Shown: positions 1 through 6,880 of the stretch, one piece after another
How positions within the stretch are numbered: the stretch's first letter is position 1
Layout: each line of letters begins with the position of its first letter
IMG/VR virus record: IMGVR_UViG_3300036715_001331
Coordinates: 1 to 52,673 of that record
DNA: 52,673 nucleotides
Source: a virus
Strand: one strand, 5' to 3'
Made by a program: the position numbers and the translations under genes
The notes under the pieces: model-generated
What the model saw: the letters and a program-made list of their open reading frames with translations, nothing else
What the model was told of the DNA's origin: nothing
Database searches by the model: none

Positions 1-127
1 AGCTGGTCCTCCGGCGCCTGCTGACGGACGGCGTCGACCCGCTCAAACTTCGACCCGTTCCGGCGGTACAGCTTTTCTCCCTGGCGAATCCGGATCACGT
101 CGTACTCGTCCTCGGGACCGATGACCA
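1..127. repeat. Terminal direct repeat, left copy (circle overlap)
   Basis: These 127 bases are identical to the last 127 bases of the window. The length equals a common assembler k-mer size, so the repeat is best read as the overlap left when a circular contig is written as a line, not as a biological terminal repeat. A coding frame runs through the join without interruption, which supports true circularity or circular permutation of the packaged DNA. Confidence 0.95.
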
Positions 128-137
128 GGGTGATCAC
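1..137 (-). CDS. Small protein with beta-clamp-binding-like motif, 5' part
   Basis: This is the first part of a 64-residue protein whose end lies in the other copy of the circle join (stop at 52,489). It starts with GTG and overlaps the stop of the methyltransferase gene by GTGA. The protein is polar and contains EDQLTLFDQPEEP near residue 44-56. QLTLF fits the consensus QL[SD]LF pentapeptide that binds the bacterial DNA polymerase beta clamp; that role is inferred. The 49-residue protein at 50,028-50,177 carries the related QLDLFEQPEKP. No other domain is recognised. It is the last gene before late promoter 1. Confidence 0.75.
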   Translation of the reverse strand, partial: MITLVIGPEDEYDVIRIRQGEKLYRRNGSKFERVDAVRQQAPEDQ

Positions 138-2320
138 GCGAGGCGCTCCACTTCGATCAGCGGGTCCAGAGCCTTCATGCGGTCGATTGTCACCTGGACG
201 TACCGCGGGTCGAGGTCCATGGCTGCGCACCGGCGGTCCAGCTGGTGGCAGGCGACCATGGTGGACCCGGACCCGATGAAGGCGTCGCCGACGAGCTCGC
301 CGGCCCGGCTGCTGTTCATGATCAGGTCGGCCAGGAGGATCACCGGCTTCATGGTGGGGTGGAGGTCGTTCTTGGCGGGTTTGTTCTGGCGCAGGACGGT
401 GGTCCGCGCCGGCCCCTCGGTCAGGGCCTCGATCATGCTGACCAGTTCGCTCTTGCTCATCTTCTGCAAGTCGGCCCTATCTTCGATCACCGTGCTGTTG
501 GTCCGGTCGGTGGTGAAGTAGTGGCCTCCGCCCGGCTTCCAACCGTAGAGGCAATTGTGCGTGATCAGGCCATCGGCGACGTAGTGTCCGTCCTCTTCCA
601 CGTCGAGCGAGTAGACCTGGCAATGGGCCGATTCTTTTCCTGTTTGAGTAATTGTCTTCCACTCGAATCCCTGGCCTTCGGTCGGGACAGGCAGCTGCAT
701 GATCCCTGGAATAAGGTTGACGGCCTTGATGGTTCGGGATGCCTCCCGGCTGAACATCCCGGTTTCCCCTCGTACCAGGATTGGGTTTGCCTCGTCCAGT
801 CTGAAATATCGCAGGATCTCGCTGGCCCCTTGCTTCACGCGGTCCATGCCGATTATCTGGTAGATCTCTTCCACCCCATCGAAGGTCCGCAATTTCTCCG
901 GTGCATTGCTGTACGGATCAATTCTCCACTGAGTCTGCGGAATGCTGAACCGACACGAAAGAGCTTGCTCGAGAACTCGGGCGTGTACCTTATCCCGGGA
1001 GACGGCCAGAATCCAGGCGACGTCTCCGTCCTCATCGGCCAGCCTGCTGGCAAGTCCGAATCCCCGGGTGTTGAATAGTCGGACTTGACCGATCCGCCAT
1101 CGTTCACTTTTCCGCATCAGGTAGATGATCTGACTGTCGGCTGCTCCCTCGTCTAGCTTGATCGTGAAGCGGTGGTCAGCGGTGGCCCTGGTCGTTTTTC
1201 CGTCACAGGTCACGTCCACCATGAGGCCGTCGTATTCTCGGGACGCTATTTTTATCGGTCGTCCCCTCTGGTGAACTATCGCTTGGGTCGAATTGTAGCT
1301 GACCACCACGTCTCCGTCTTTCAGGGTCTCGATTGGCACGTCCTGGGTTTGGGAGAAAGCCCATTGTCTGCCTTTTTCGGTGGCCCTCGGTTCGATCACC
1401 TTTCTGACCAGCGTTCCGGCAGGTTGGCATGGTTCATGCTTCCATTGGTAGTCCCGACGGCCGAGGACGAGGCTGTTCTTGACCCAGATCAGGCACTGCT
1501 TCAGGAGCAGGCCGGATTCCTCGAAGGTGGCCCGGAAGTTGACGCCCTCGCTGTCTGCGTGCCAGACGTACCAAGCTTCGCCTGGTTTGGTGACCTCGAT
1601 CCAGGTGGTGTAGAACTTCTTGAGGAACTCGCGGAAGGCGACATCCCCCATCCGGTCATTCATGATCTTGAGGTGGTCCCTGGTCCCGCCCTCGTAGTCC
1701 ACGTTATACGGGGGGTCGGTGACAACCAGATCGACGGCGGCGCCGTCCAGCAACAGGTCGACGTGGTCGCGGTTGGTGCTGTCCCCGCACATCAGGCGGT
1801 GCGGTCCGACCTGGAACAGCTGGCCTGCCTGGATTTCCGTCTTGACCTCGGTCAGGGGCTTGGGCTCGTACCCGTCCTCGGTGACGTCGGAGATCTTCGG
1901 CGCGAAGTCGAGGAACTTGGCGCCTGGCAGGGCGAGGTCCCCGAACTCGACGTCGAGATCGCCGATGAACTCGAGGACGCTTTCCTCGGTCATGGTGCCG
2001 TACTGGCTGTTGAGGCGCAGGAGCTTGTTTTTGGCTTCTGCTTCGTCTTTGGCTTCGACCCAGGCGACCGGGAACTCTGGCAGGTCTTCCCCTCGTTTCC
2101 TGGCGACCTTGAGGGCCTGGAGCCGGCCGTGTCCGTCCAGACACCGGTTGCGGTCCCCGTCCCTCCAGATGAAGAACGGGAAACTGAAGCCGAATTTCTC
2201 GATGCTGCGGAGGATCTTGTCGGCCTCGTCGGCCGTCCGGATTTTGAGCGTGCCCTGGAAGTCTTCGATCATCTCGATCGGGAGCGTCGCGGCCCCCTCA
2301 CATTCGATTCGGATCGTCAT
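134..2320 (-). CDS. ParB-like / DNA methyltransferase with intein
   Basis: The 728-residue precursor has a ParB/Srx-like domain first (about residues 12-115, with the motif DGHGRLQAL). A SAM-dependent DNA methyltransferase follows: DPPY catalytic motif at 202-205 and SAM-site motif DAFIGSGST at 679-687. DPPY marks an amino-methyltransferase (N6-adenine or N4-cytosine). The methylase is split between KHEP and CLYGWK by a 292-residue intein (298-589); removing it restores a normal KHEPCLYGWKPG stretch. The ATG at 2320 is preferred because it overlaps the upstream stop (ATGA) and has GAGGAAACG before it. No restriction enzyme is seen beside it, so protection against host restriction or regulation of host DNA is a reasonable inferred role. 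Confidence 0.9.
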   Translation of the reverse strand: MTIRIECEGAATLPIEMIEDFQGTLKIRTADEADKILRSIEKFGFSFPFFIWRDGDRNRCLDGHGRLQALKVARKRGEDLPEFPVAWVEAKDEAEAKNKLLRLNSQYGTMTEESVLEFIGDLDVEFGDLALPGAKFLDFAPKISDVTEDGYEPKPLTEVKTEIQAGQLFQVGPHRLMCGDSTNRDHVDLLLDGAAVDLVVTDPPYNVDYEGGTRDHLKIMNDRMGDVAFREFLKKFYTTWIEVTKPGEAWYVWHADSEGVNFRATFEESGLLLKQCLIWVKNSLVLGRRDYQWKHEPCQPAGTLVRKVIEPRATEKGRQWAFSQTQDVPIETLKDGDVVVSYNSTQAIVHQRGRPIKIASREYDGLMVDVTCDGKTTRATADHRFTIKLDEGAADSQIIYLMRKSERWRIGQVRLFNTRGFGLASRLADEDGDVAWILAVSRDKVHARVLEQALSCRFSIPQTQWRIDPYSNAPEKLRTFDGVEEIYQIIGMDRVKQGASEILRYFRLDEANPILVRGETGMFSREASRTIKAVNLIPGIMQLPVPTEGQGFEWKTITQTGKESAHCQVYSLDVEEDGHYVADGLITHNCLYGWKPGGGHYFTTDRTNSTVIEDRADLQKMSKSELVSMIEALTEGPARTTVLRQNKPAKNDLHPTMKPVILLADLIMNSSRAGELVGDAFIGSGSTMVACHQLDRRCAAMDLDPRYVQVTIDRMKALDPLIEVERLA
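554..1429 (-). other. Intein in the DNA methyltransferase, GIY-YIG-like insert
   Basis: Residues 298-589 of the methyltransferase have the marks of a protein-splicing element: Cys298 at the N-terminal splice site, a TxxH motif (TADH, 380-383), a closing LITHN ending at Asn589, and Cys590 as the +1 extein residue. His588-Asn589 are the usual C-terminal cleavage pair. Between the splicing halves is a segment (about 396-461) with IIYLMRKSERWRIG, a later Arg (R426) and a Glu (E451). This spacing resembles GIY-YIG or T5orf172-type nucleases rather than LAGLIDADG endonucleases. Splicing is well supported by the motifs; the nuclease reading is tentative. Confidence 0.85.
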
Positions 2321-2586
2321 TTGGACGTTTCCTCGCTGGGGACGATCCATATGCTGTCGTTCTGTTTCACGGCAACGATGCCCATTTCCCCGTCCGGCTT
2401 GGCGTACCGCGTGTACGTTCCGCCTTTTTCCTGGAGAACAATGAGGCGGGAAATGTCGGTTTTCTCAAGACGAATCGGCATCCAGATGTGGGCCGGCTGG
2501 GGAAGAAGCAGGCGGTCTGTGACCACCCCAAACAAGACGGCCCCGGCGAGGGCTAGAACAAATCCCGAGACAACGGCTGCTTTCAT
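2317..2586 (-). CDS. Small single-pass membrane protein, unknown function
   Basis: This 89-residue protein starts with a hydrophobic segment (residues about 4-25, KAAVVSGFVLALAGAVLFGV) that reads as a transmembrane anchor. A soluble, mostly beta-like tail ends IVPSEETSK. It overlaps the genes on both sides by ATGA, so it is translationally coupled inside the replication/modification operon. I do not recognise the family. A membrane-tethered protein among DNA genes is unusual, but nothing indicates its task. Confidence 0.8.
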   Translation of the reverse strand: MKAAVVSGFVLALAGAVLFGVVTDRLLLPQPAHIWMPIRLEKTDISRLIVLQEKGGTYTRYAKPDGEMGIVAVKQNDSIWIVPSEETSK

Positions 2587-3068
2587 TGTTTTCCCTTGTA
2601 TCCTTTGCTGGCGAGCCATGCGGAGAAACCGCTGGTGCTCCCGTCCGGCTCGACATCGACGTTCTGGCGGTTGACCGTCTCGGCGACGGCATCCCCCTTG
2701 CGGTAGCCTGGGTCGAGCTCCTGGTCGAGCCACCCCAGGTTGTCTTTGACGTAGGTGATGGCGCCCAGGCCCACCAGCAGGTCGTCCAGCTGCACGGGGT
2801 CGGTTGCGTGGAAGAGGGCGGCTCCCCACCGCTCGAGCCATTCGATCCGCTGGGCCTCGAATTGCTCCGCAATCATCTTGAGGTCCGGCAGGGGCTTCCG
2901 GCCGGGCTTCCTTTCCTCGAACAGCAGCGGGTCGATCCGGCGGATGTCGTCGGGCGTGAGGTCGGTCGGCTTCCTGGGGGCTCCCCGTTTGATCCCGGCC
3001 CGGACGACGGCCCGGTATGCCTGGGTGTAGGTCACCATTCTGGCTTTGGCGTACATTTCGATGGTCAT
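2583..3068 (-). CDS. Hypothetical protein, DNA-metabolism operon
   Basis: The product has 161 residues and no domain I can name. The N-terminal part (about 10-50) is rich in Arg/Lys with a helix-turn-helix-like stretch followed by PRKPTDLTPDDIRRID, so DNA binding is possible. The rest is acidic and helical. The start at 3068 overlaps the RuvC-like gene's stop by ATGA. Its place between the resolvase and the membrane protein suggests a DNA-processing accessory role, as inference only. Confidence 0.8.
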   Translation of the reverse strand: MTIEMYAKARMVTYTQAYRAVVRAGIKRGAPRKPTDLTPDDIRRIDPLLFEERKPGRKPLPDLKMIAEQFEAQRIEWLERWGAALFHATDPVQLDDLLVGLGAITYVKDNLGWLDQELDPGYRKGDAVAETVNRQNVDVEPDGSTSGFSAWLASKGYKGKQ

Positions 3069-3634
3069 AGTTTCCTCGGGTCGATTTTGAACTTTTCCAG
3101 CTGGTACCGGATGTTTGCGGCCCCGACCCCTGGGGCGTTTTTCTCTCCTGAAATCTTGACGCACTGGTAGAGCAGAAAGGCATCCGCCTCGTCCGTCGTC
3201 TTGAACCTGGCCCCGAACTTCTTGGTCACCTCGTTCAGGTAGTCGCTTTCGTAGTCGGCTCGGCCCTTCTTCATGCTGATGCCGGTAACCATCTTCCAGG
3301 TGCCGATCGGTACCTCGATGATCGGCACCTTTCTGGCGTTGAAGAGCCCACGGAGAAGTCCGCCGACCTCGGCCAGCCCGGTGAGCGAGCTTGACCCGCC
3401 CCGGACCTGCCCGGACCGGTCGACGAACTTCTCGCGGGCCATGAAGGCGTACTGCTCGATGATCATCAGGTCCCACCCCTCGGCGCTGATGCGGGCGAAC
3501 TTGAGGCAGAACCGGCCGAGCACGTCGATCCGGTTCTCCTCCTTGCGTTGGATGGCCTCGCTGAACCAGACCCCGTCTTCACAGGTGAAAATCCCGAGGC
3601 TTCGGAGGCTGGGGTCCAGCGAGATCGCTTTCAC
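3065..3634 (-). CDS. RuvC-like Holliday junction resolvase
   Basis: The 189-residue protein has the RNase-H-fold pattern of RuvC-type resolvases. It shows SLDPSLRSLG near the start (Asp7), MIIEQYAF (Glu60) and TTDEADAFLLY (Asp148/Asp151), matching the acidic residues that bind metal. Length fits bacterial and phage RuvC (about 150-190 residues). Such enzymes cut four-way junctions made during recombination or replication and can clear branched DNA before packaging. The gene is ATGA-coupled on both sides. The likely partners are the exonuclease/ERF annealing genes of this phage. Confidence 0.85.
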   Translation of the reverse strand: MKAISLDPSLRSLGIFTCEDGVWFSEAIQRKEENRIDVLGRFCLKFARISAEGWDLMIIEQYAFMAREKFVDRSGQVRGGSSSLTGLAEVGGLLRGLFNARKVPIIEVPIGTWKMVTGISMKKGRADYESDYLNEVTKKFGARFKTTDEADAFLLYQCVKISGEKNAPGVGAANIRYQLEKFKIDPRKL

Positions 3635-4086
3635 TCCGGGTCGCTCCCAGGCGTGGGGGGTCCGTCGCCACCGCCGGCGTCGCCCAGGCCGTCGAGCTCC
3701 GCCTGGCCGTGGTCGTCATCCTCGCTGTCCTCCTCGGCCGTGGTGACGTCGCCCTTGACCGACGAAAACTCGACCTTGAGGTTGACCTCTTTCGTCACGT
3801 TGGCGAGGAAGAAGCTTCCGGTCTTCGGCTCATTCGGCATGAAGAAGTCCAGCTTGACGCCACCGTTGCGCAGGCTGGTGAGCTTCAGGAGCTCGCCCTG
3901 GCTGCTGGCTTTCCGGCCATCGTGTTCGACCGTGACCCTGCAGATCTTGTTCACGTTCTTGAGCAGGACCGAGGCCTTTTCGTCGTTGGCCACCCGGACC
4001 GGGATCCCGATGCCACCGTCTCGGTAGGTTTTCAGGTCCCCCAATTTCCCGCCACCTTCGTAGGTGCCGGCGTTGAAGTCGATCAT
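3631..4086 (-). CDS. Hypothetical protein with acidic C-terminus
   Basis: The product has 151 residues. Residues about 1-115 look like a compact beta-rich domain (repeated Val/Leu/Phe strands such as FFLANVTKEVNLKVEF). The last 35 residues are strongly acidic and Gly/Pro-rich (EEDSEDDDHGQAE). A beta domain plus an acidic tail is the general build of phage single-stranded-DNA-binding proteins, and the location beside RuvC and a DnaC-like loader fits, but I see no decisive SSB motif. The gene ends in an ATGA overlap with ruvC. A good ribosome site precedes the ATG at 4086. Confidence 0.75.
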   Translation of the reverse strand: MIDFNAGTYEGGGKLGDLKTYRDGGIGIPVRVANDEKASVLLKNVNKICRVTVEHDGRKASSQGELLKLTSLRNGGVKLDFFMPNEPKTGSFFLANVTKEVNLKVEFSSVKGDVTTAEEDSEDDDHGQAELDGLGDAGGGDGPPTPGSDPE

Positions 4087-4114
4087 TCTCTCTTCCCTCC
4101 TTTGGGATGATTTC

Positions 4115-5359
4115 TCAAAAGCTAGACCTTTGTTTTCGCTCCGTCAAGAGCGCCATGAGGATGGTCCAGGCCAGGACCACCACCTGGGGAACCTGCCCGT
4201 TTCCAATGGCCTTGAGCCGGTCGACCCGGGCCGGGCGCCCGCGGGCCACCCGGGGGATGTCGGCCTCCCAGCTGCCGTCCGCCCATGGCTGGCGACCGTA
4301 CCGGCCCTTCTCCCAGATCCAGGCCTGGAAGTCCTCGAGGCTCACCGGCTGAAGGCTGGACCAGCCCATGGGCCACCCCATCAGGAGCTCGACCCAGTCG
4401 GCGTTCAGCTGGCCCCCGATGGCGTTGGGCAGTTGCTCGCCCTTCTTTCCTCCGCCCCGGGCTTCGTAGCTTTCGGCGTTCGGGCTTCGATAGTCCCGCG
4501 CTGCCGGCGTTAGGAAGGCCTCGCGCTCGGCCGTTGCCACCGCGGTCTCGAGAGTGGCTCCGAACCGGACCCCGGAGGCGCTGGTTCTTGTTTTCCCGTC
4601 CGCCGAGACGTCGCCGGCAATTTGTCCGGTGTGGGCGCCCCGGGGCGTGGCGCTTGGTGTGGGCCAAGTCTGGGTGAAGGAGTGCAGGGTATCCGGAACT
4701 CCTCGGTGTGCCCCCGTGCTCTGTGAATCCTCGGCTCGAGGGGTGGGAAACCTCTGGGCTACAACGCTGAGGCTCGGGCTCCCGTTGGGGTATCCCTTCA
4801 CCATTTCGGCGTCAGCCCTGATCGGTGTGGGCCAGAATCCAGATCCGGTCCCGCTGGTGGGGAGCACCGGCGTCGGCCGCGGCCAGAACACCCCATTCCG
4901 CACCGTACCCCATCTTGGCCAGGTCTCCGAGTACGGTTCCAAGTCCCCGAGAAGTGAGCATTGGCGAGTTTTCCACGAACGCGAATCGGGGTCGTACTTC
5001 GCCAATGATGCGGGCCATTTCTTTCCAGAGCCCGCTTCGCTCTCCCTCGAGGCCGTCTCCGTTTCCGGCGGCGCTGATGTCCTGGCAAGGTCAAGGGAAC
5101 CCGCCACAAATGACGAGTTCCCGATTAACCTCCCTTGCCCTGTCGAAGAAGGGTCTTGTTTCTGGATTGTCGGCTCGGAACGTCTTAACGTCGTCCCAAA
5201 TGGGAAAAACCGGTAGAACTCCGTCAAGCTGTCTTTGGAGCAGAACTCTTCGGGGATAGCTTTCGATTTCAACGGCGCAGATCGGGACGTGTCCCAAAAG
5301 GGCGTCGGCGACAATCCCCCCCCTGCTCCTGCAAATAAGTGGATGGAATACAAACCCAT
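4115..5359 (-). CDS. C5-methyltransferase-like ORF, catalytic core out of frame
   Basis: An unbroken 414-codon frame opens with MGLYSIHLFAGAGGG, the SAM-binding motif I of C5-cytosine methyltransferases. It closes with the usual end of phage enzymes: LNADWVELLMGWPMGW (318-333) and RVDRLKAIGNGQVPQV (378-393, motifs IX-X). Residues about 16-178 are not the expected catalytic core. The core (PCQ, ENSP, RDRIW motifs) is encoded in the other frame of the same DNA (4812-5321). Even so, this frame reads sensibly here: SLAKYDPDSRSWKTRQCSLL, YSETWPRWGTVRNGV, SGTGSGFWPTP. From memory, similar text occurs in phage proteins annotated as methylases. It may be a dual-coding locus, a frameshifted enzyme or a decayed one. 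A ribosome site, AGGAGGGCC, precedes the ATG. Confidence 0.7.
   Translation of the reverse strand: MGLYSIHLFAGAGGGLSPTPFWDTSRSAPLKSKAIPEEFCSKDSLTEFYRFFPFGTTLRRSEPTIQKQDPSSTGQGRLIGNSSFVAGSLDLARTSAPPETETASRESEAGSGKKWPASLAKYDPDSRSWKTRQCSLLGDLEPYSETWPRWGTVRNGVFWPRPTPVLPTSGTGSGFWPTPIRADAEMVKGYPNGSPSLSVVAQRFPTPRAEDSQSTGAHRGVPDTLHSFTQTWPTPSATPRGAHTGQIAGDVSADGKTRTSASGVRFGATLETAVATAEREAFLTPAARDYRSPNAESYEARGGGKKGEQLPNAIGGQLNADWVELLMGWPMGWSSLQPVSLEDFQAWIWEKGRYGRQPWADGSWEADIPRVARGRPARVDRLKAIGNGQVPQVVVLAWTILMALLTERKQRSSF
4812..5321 (-). pseudogene. C5-methyltransferase catalytic core in the alternate frame
   Basis: Read one base out of step with the 414-codon frame, this DNA encodes the normal middle of a C5-methyltransferase: a motif II-like CAVEIESYPRRV, CGGFP then a TGA then PCQDISAAG (motif IV, catalytic Cys), RFAFVENSPMLTSRGLG (motif VI) and GAPHQRDRIWILAHTD (motif VIII), stopping at 4812. 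A -1 shift on the eight-G run at 5316-5323 would join it exactly to motif I. The TGA at 5091-5093 comes from a 6-bp tandem duplication (CTTGAC/CTTGCC) that leaves the other frame open. As sequenced, the active site cannot be made by ordinary translation. This could be decay, two assembly errors, or recoding. Confidence 0.7.
5316..5323 (-). other. Eight-G run at the methyltransferase frame switch
   Basis: On the coding strand the run GGGGGGGG lies in codons 13-15 of the C5-methyltransferase ORF. One extra G, or a -1 ribosomal slip here, changes frame so that LFAGAGGG continues as IVADALLGHVPICAVEIE, the expected continuation. Such runs are prone to replication slippage (phase variation), to ribosomal slippage and to sequencing error. 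Confidence 0.6.
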
Positions 5360-5363
5360 GCCA

Positions 5364-6113
5364 TCAGGCCCTCCTTGATGCCCAGTTCAGTTCCAGTATG
5401 GCGCCACCGCCCTCCCGCAGTCTGTCGGTGATCGCGTCGCCAAGAAAGGCCCGGAACCCGTCGATGTCCATGTTCGTGACCAGAAGCGTCGGCTTCCTGC
5501 GGTTGTACCGTTCGTTCATCAGGTCGAAAAGGTACAGGCGTTCGACTTCGGTTTCAAACTGCCGGCCGAGCTCGTCGATCACCAGCACCCCGACCGAGGC
5601 GTACCGGTCCCGGATCACGCTCTCCGGCTCGGGGCTGTCTTTCCGGTAGCTCTCTTTGATCCTGCCGGTGTAGTCCTTGGCGGTGGTGTACATCCCGTCC
5701 AGCATGGCCTGGTGGCGGTCGTTCAGGATCCCGCAGGCGATCCAGGTTTTGCCTGTGCCTGCGCTTCCTTGGAGCGACATGGACGGGCAGCCGAGTTTTC
5801 CGAGCATTTCGACCCAGACCAGCATTCGGTCCCTGACGTGGGTTTCCTTGGGGCCTTCGGGTTTCCAGCCGGCCAGGGTGGCGGTAGAGAACCGCTCGGG
5901 GATCCCGCTCGAGTCCCGAAGGGCCTTGATGCCGGCGTCCCTCTGTTCCCTGGCCTTTCGCACTTCTTCCTGTTCGAAGAGGTCAGGCCCCTGCCCCTTC
6001 ATCTCCTCGAGGCGCTGGTCGATCATCTCAAGCGTTCTCCCGAGACACCCCGAAACCTCGACCCAGTCCTCGACCCACTTTCCGTCCCGGATGAACCTTC
6101 TCCACACCTTCAT
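5364..6113 (-). CDS. DnaC-like helicase loader ATPase
   Basis: The 249-residue protein is an AAA+ ATPase of the DnaC/IstB group: Walker A GSAGTGKT (116-123), Walker B VLVIDE (177-181), sensor-1 LLVTNMD (211-216) and DRLREGG (230-236). The N-terminal 80 residues are helical and likely bind the helicase. It would load the host DnaB-type helicase at the phage origin, since no phage helicase gene is seen. It lies directly downstream of the iteron-bearing initiator and overlaps it by ATGA, the same order as lambda O and P. QGPDLF at 41-46 loosely resembles a clamp-binding motif. Confidence 0.9.
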   Translation of the reverse strand: MKVWRRFIRDGKWVEDWVEVSGCLGRTLEMIDQRLEEMKGQGPDLFEQEEVRKAREQRDAGIKALRDSSGIPERFSTATLAGWKPEGPKETHVRDRMLVWVEMLGKLGCPSMSLQGSAGTGKTWIACGILNDRHQAMLDGMYTTAKDYTGRIKESYRKDSPEPESVIRDRYASVGVLVIDELGRQFETEVERLYLFDLMNERYNRRKPTLLVTNMDIDGFRAFLGDAITDRLREGGGAILELNWASRRA

Positions 6114-6880
6114 AGCTTGTGCTCCTGTACCGAGGGTTTGCTCGGGTCGAACCTGACGGCCCCGAACCTGTTTTCTCCGGCCTTGGTTATCCGGGTTGGA
6201 GTGCTAGCTTCGTTGAGGTACTTGTCAAACTTGCCTGGTCTGAAGAGCGTTTCGGGCGTGAGGTACTTTTCCCACTCCGTACCCTTCCAGGCCTTGATCC
6301 TGCTGTCGATGACAGCCTTGAAATCATCCAGAGAGTACCCCTCGCGGATGCGCTCTAGCAGCCCGGTTCCCTTCCAGGTTCTGAAGCGCTTTCCAGCCTT
6401 TTCGTTGAGGTATGAAAGAATGCTTTCTGGGGTGATTTCGGCATTACTCTTAAGTGGGGTTTTAGAGTGGGGTTTTTGTTTAACTGTAGGATGTGACGTG
6501 GCGGTCACTTCCGGGGTGACGGCGCCGTCACTTCCGAAAAGGTTTTGATGTGACAGCGCCGTCACTTCCGGAAGTGACGTGGCGGTCACTTCCGGATTGT
6601 CGTTTTCTTCCCACAGAACCCGGTAGATGTTGGTTCGGTTTTGGCCGCGTTGCTGTCGCTCGAGCCACTTCATTTCGATCAGGTGAACCACGGCCCTGCT
6701 GACGGTTTCGGGCGCCAGGCCGGCGTGTTTGGCGATCTCATCCCTGGACGGGTAGGCTTCGTCATTGTGGCCTTGGAACATCGCCAGAACCGTGTAGACC
6801 CGGAGGTCCGCAAAGGTCAGGTCTGGCTCCTGAAGGAGGAGAATCGGGACCACCCCGTGGCGGGGAATTTTGACCCTCAT
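6110..6880 (-). CDS. Replication initiator with HTH and phage C-terminal domain
   Basis: This is a 256-residue protein with a winged-helix-type DNA-binding domain (about 22-90, including YPSRDEIAKHAGLAPETVSR). A low-complexity linker rich in repeated PEVTATS/PEVTALS (about 96-131) follows. The C-terminal part (about 151-222, ILSYLNEKAGKRFR to KYLTPETLFRPGKFDKYL) matches the conserved phage C-terminal domain of DnaD/O-type replication proteins (Phg_2220_C). The linker is encoded by four iterons, so the origin probably lies within the gene, as in lambda O. It is followed by the DnaC-like loader, its expected partner. Confidence 0.88.
   Translation of the reverse strand: MRVKIPRHGVVPILLLQEPDLTFADLRVYTVLAMFQGHNDEAYPSRDEIAKHAGLAPETVSRAVVHLIEMKWLERQQRGQNRTNIYRVLWEENDNPEVTATSLPEVTALSHQNLFGSDGAVTPEVTATSHPTVKQKPHSKTPLKSNAEITPESILSYLNEKAGKRFRTWKGTGLLERIREGYSLDDFKAVIDSRIKAWKGTEWEKYLTPETLFRPGKFDKYLNEASTPTRITKAGENRFGAVRFDPSKPSVQEHKL
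6453..6594. repeat. Iteron array and AT-rich patch: putative replication origin
   Basis: Four 21-bp copies of GTGAC-N6-GTCACTTCCG lie at 6493-6513, 6516-6536, 6550-6570 and 6574-6594. Each contains an inverted repeat (GTGAC/GTCAC) around a GC-rich centre and ends in the same TTCCG. To one side, at about 6440-6490, the DNA is AT-richer than its surroundings and holds two direct copies of AGTGGGGT (6453-6460 and 6466-6473). This matches the plan of the lambda origin: iterons within the initiator gene next to an unwinding element. Binding by the initiator itself is inferred. Confidence 0.75.

Noticed and set aside
1-127. End repeats considered as biological terminal repeats
   Set aside because: Exactly 127 bp, a standard assembler overlap, and a gene runs through the join; short exact repeats of this kind are usually circle overlaps.
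1172-2674. 500-codon plus-strand frame opposite the methyltransferase
   Set aside because: Antisense shadow; all coupled start-stop overlaps are on the minus strand.
5098-5340. Possible TGA recoding (alternative genetic code)
   Set aside because: Many clear genes end in TGA inside ATGA/GTGA overlaps, so TGA is read as stop in this phage.
6493-6594. Four repeats considered as a CRISPR array
   Set aside because: Units are adjacent with 2-13 bp between them, lie within a coding region and have no spacers of fitting length.
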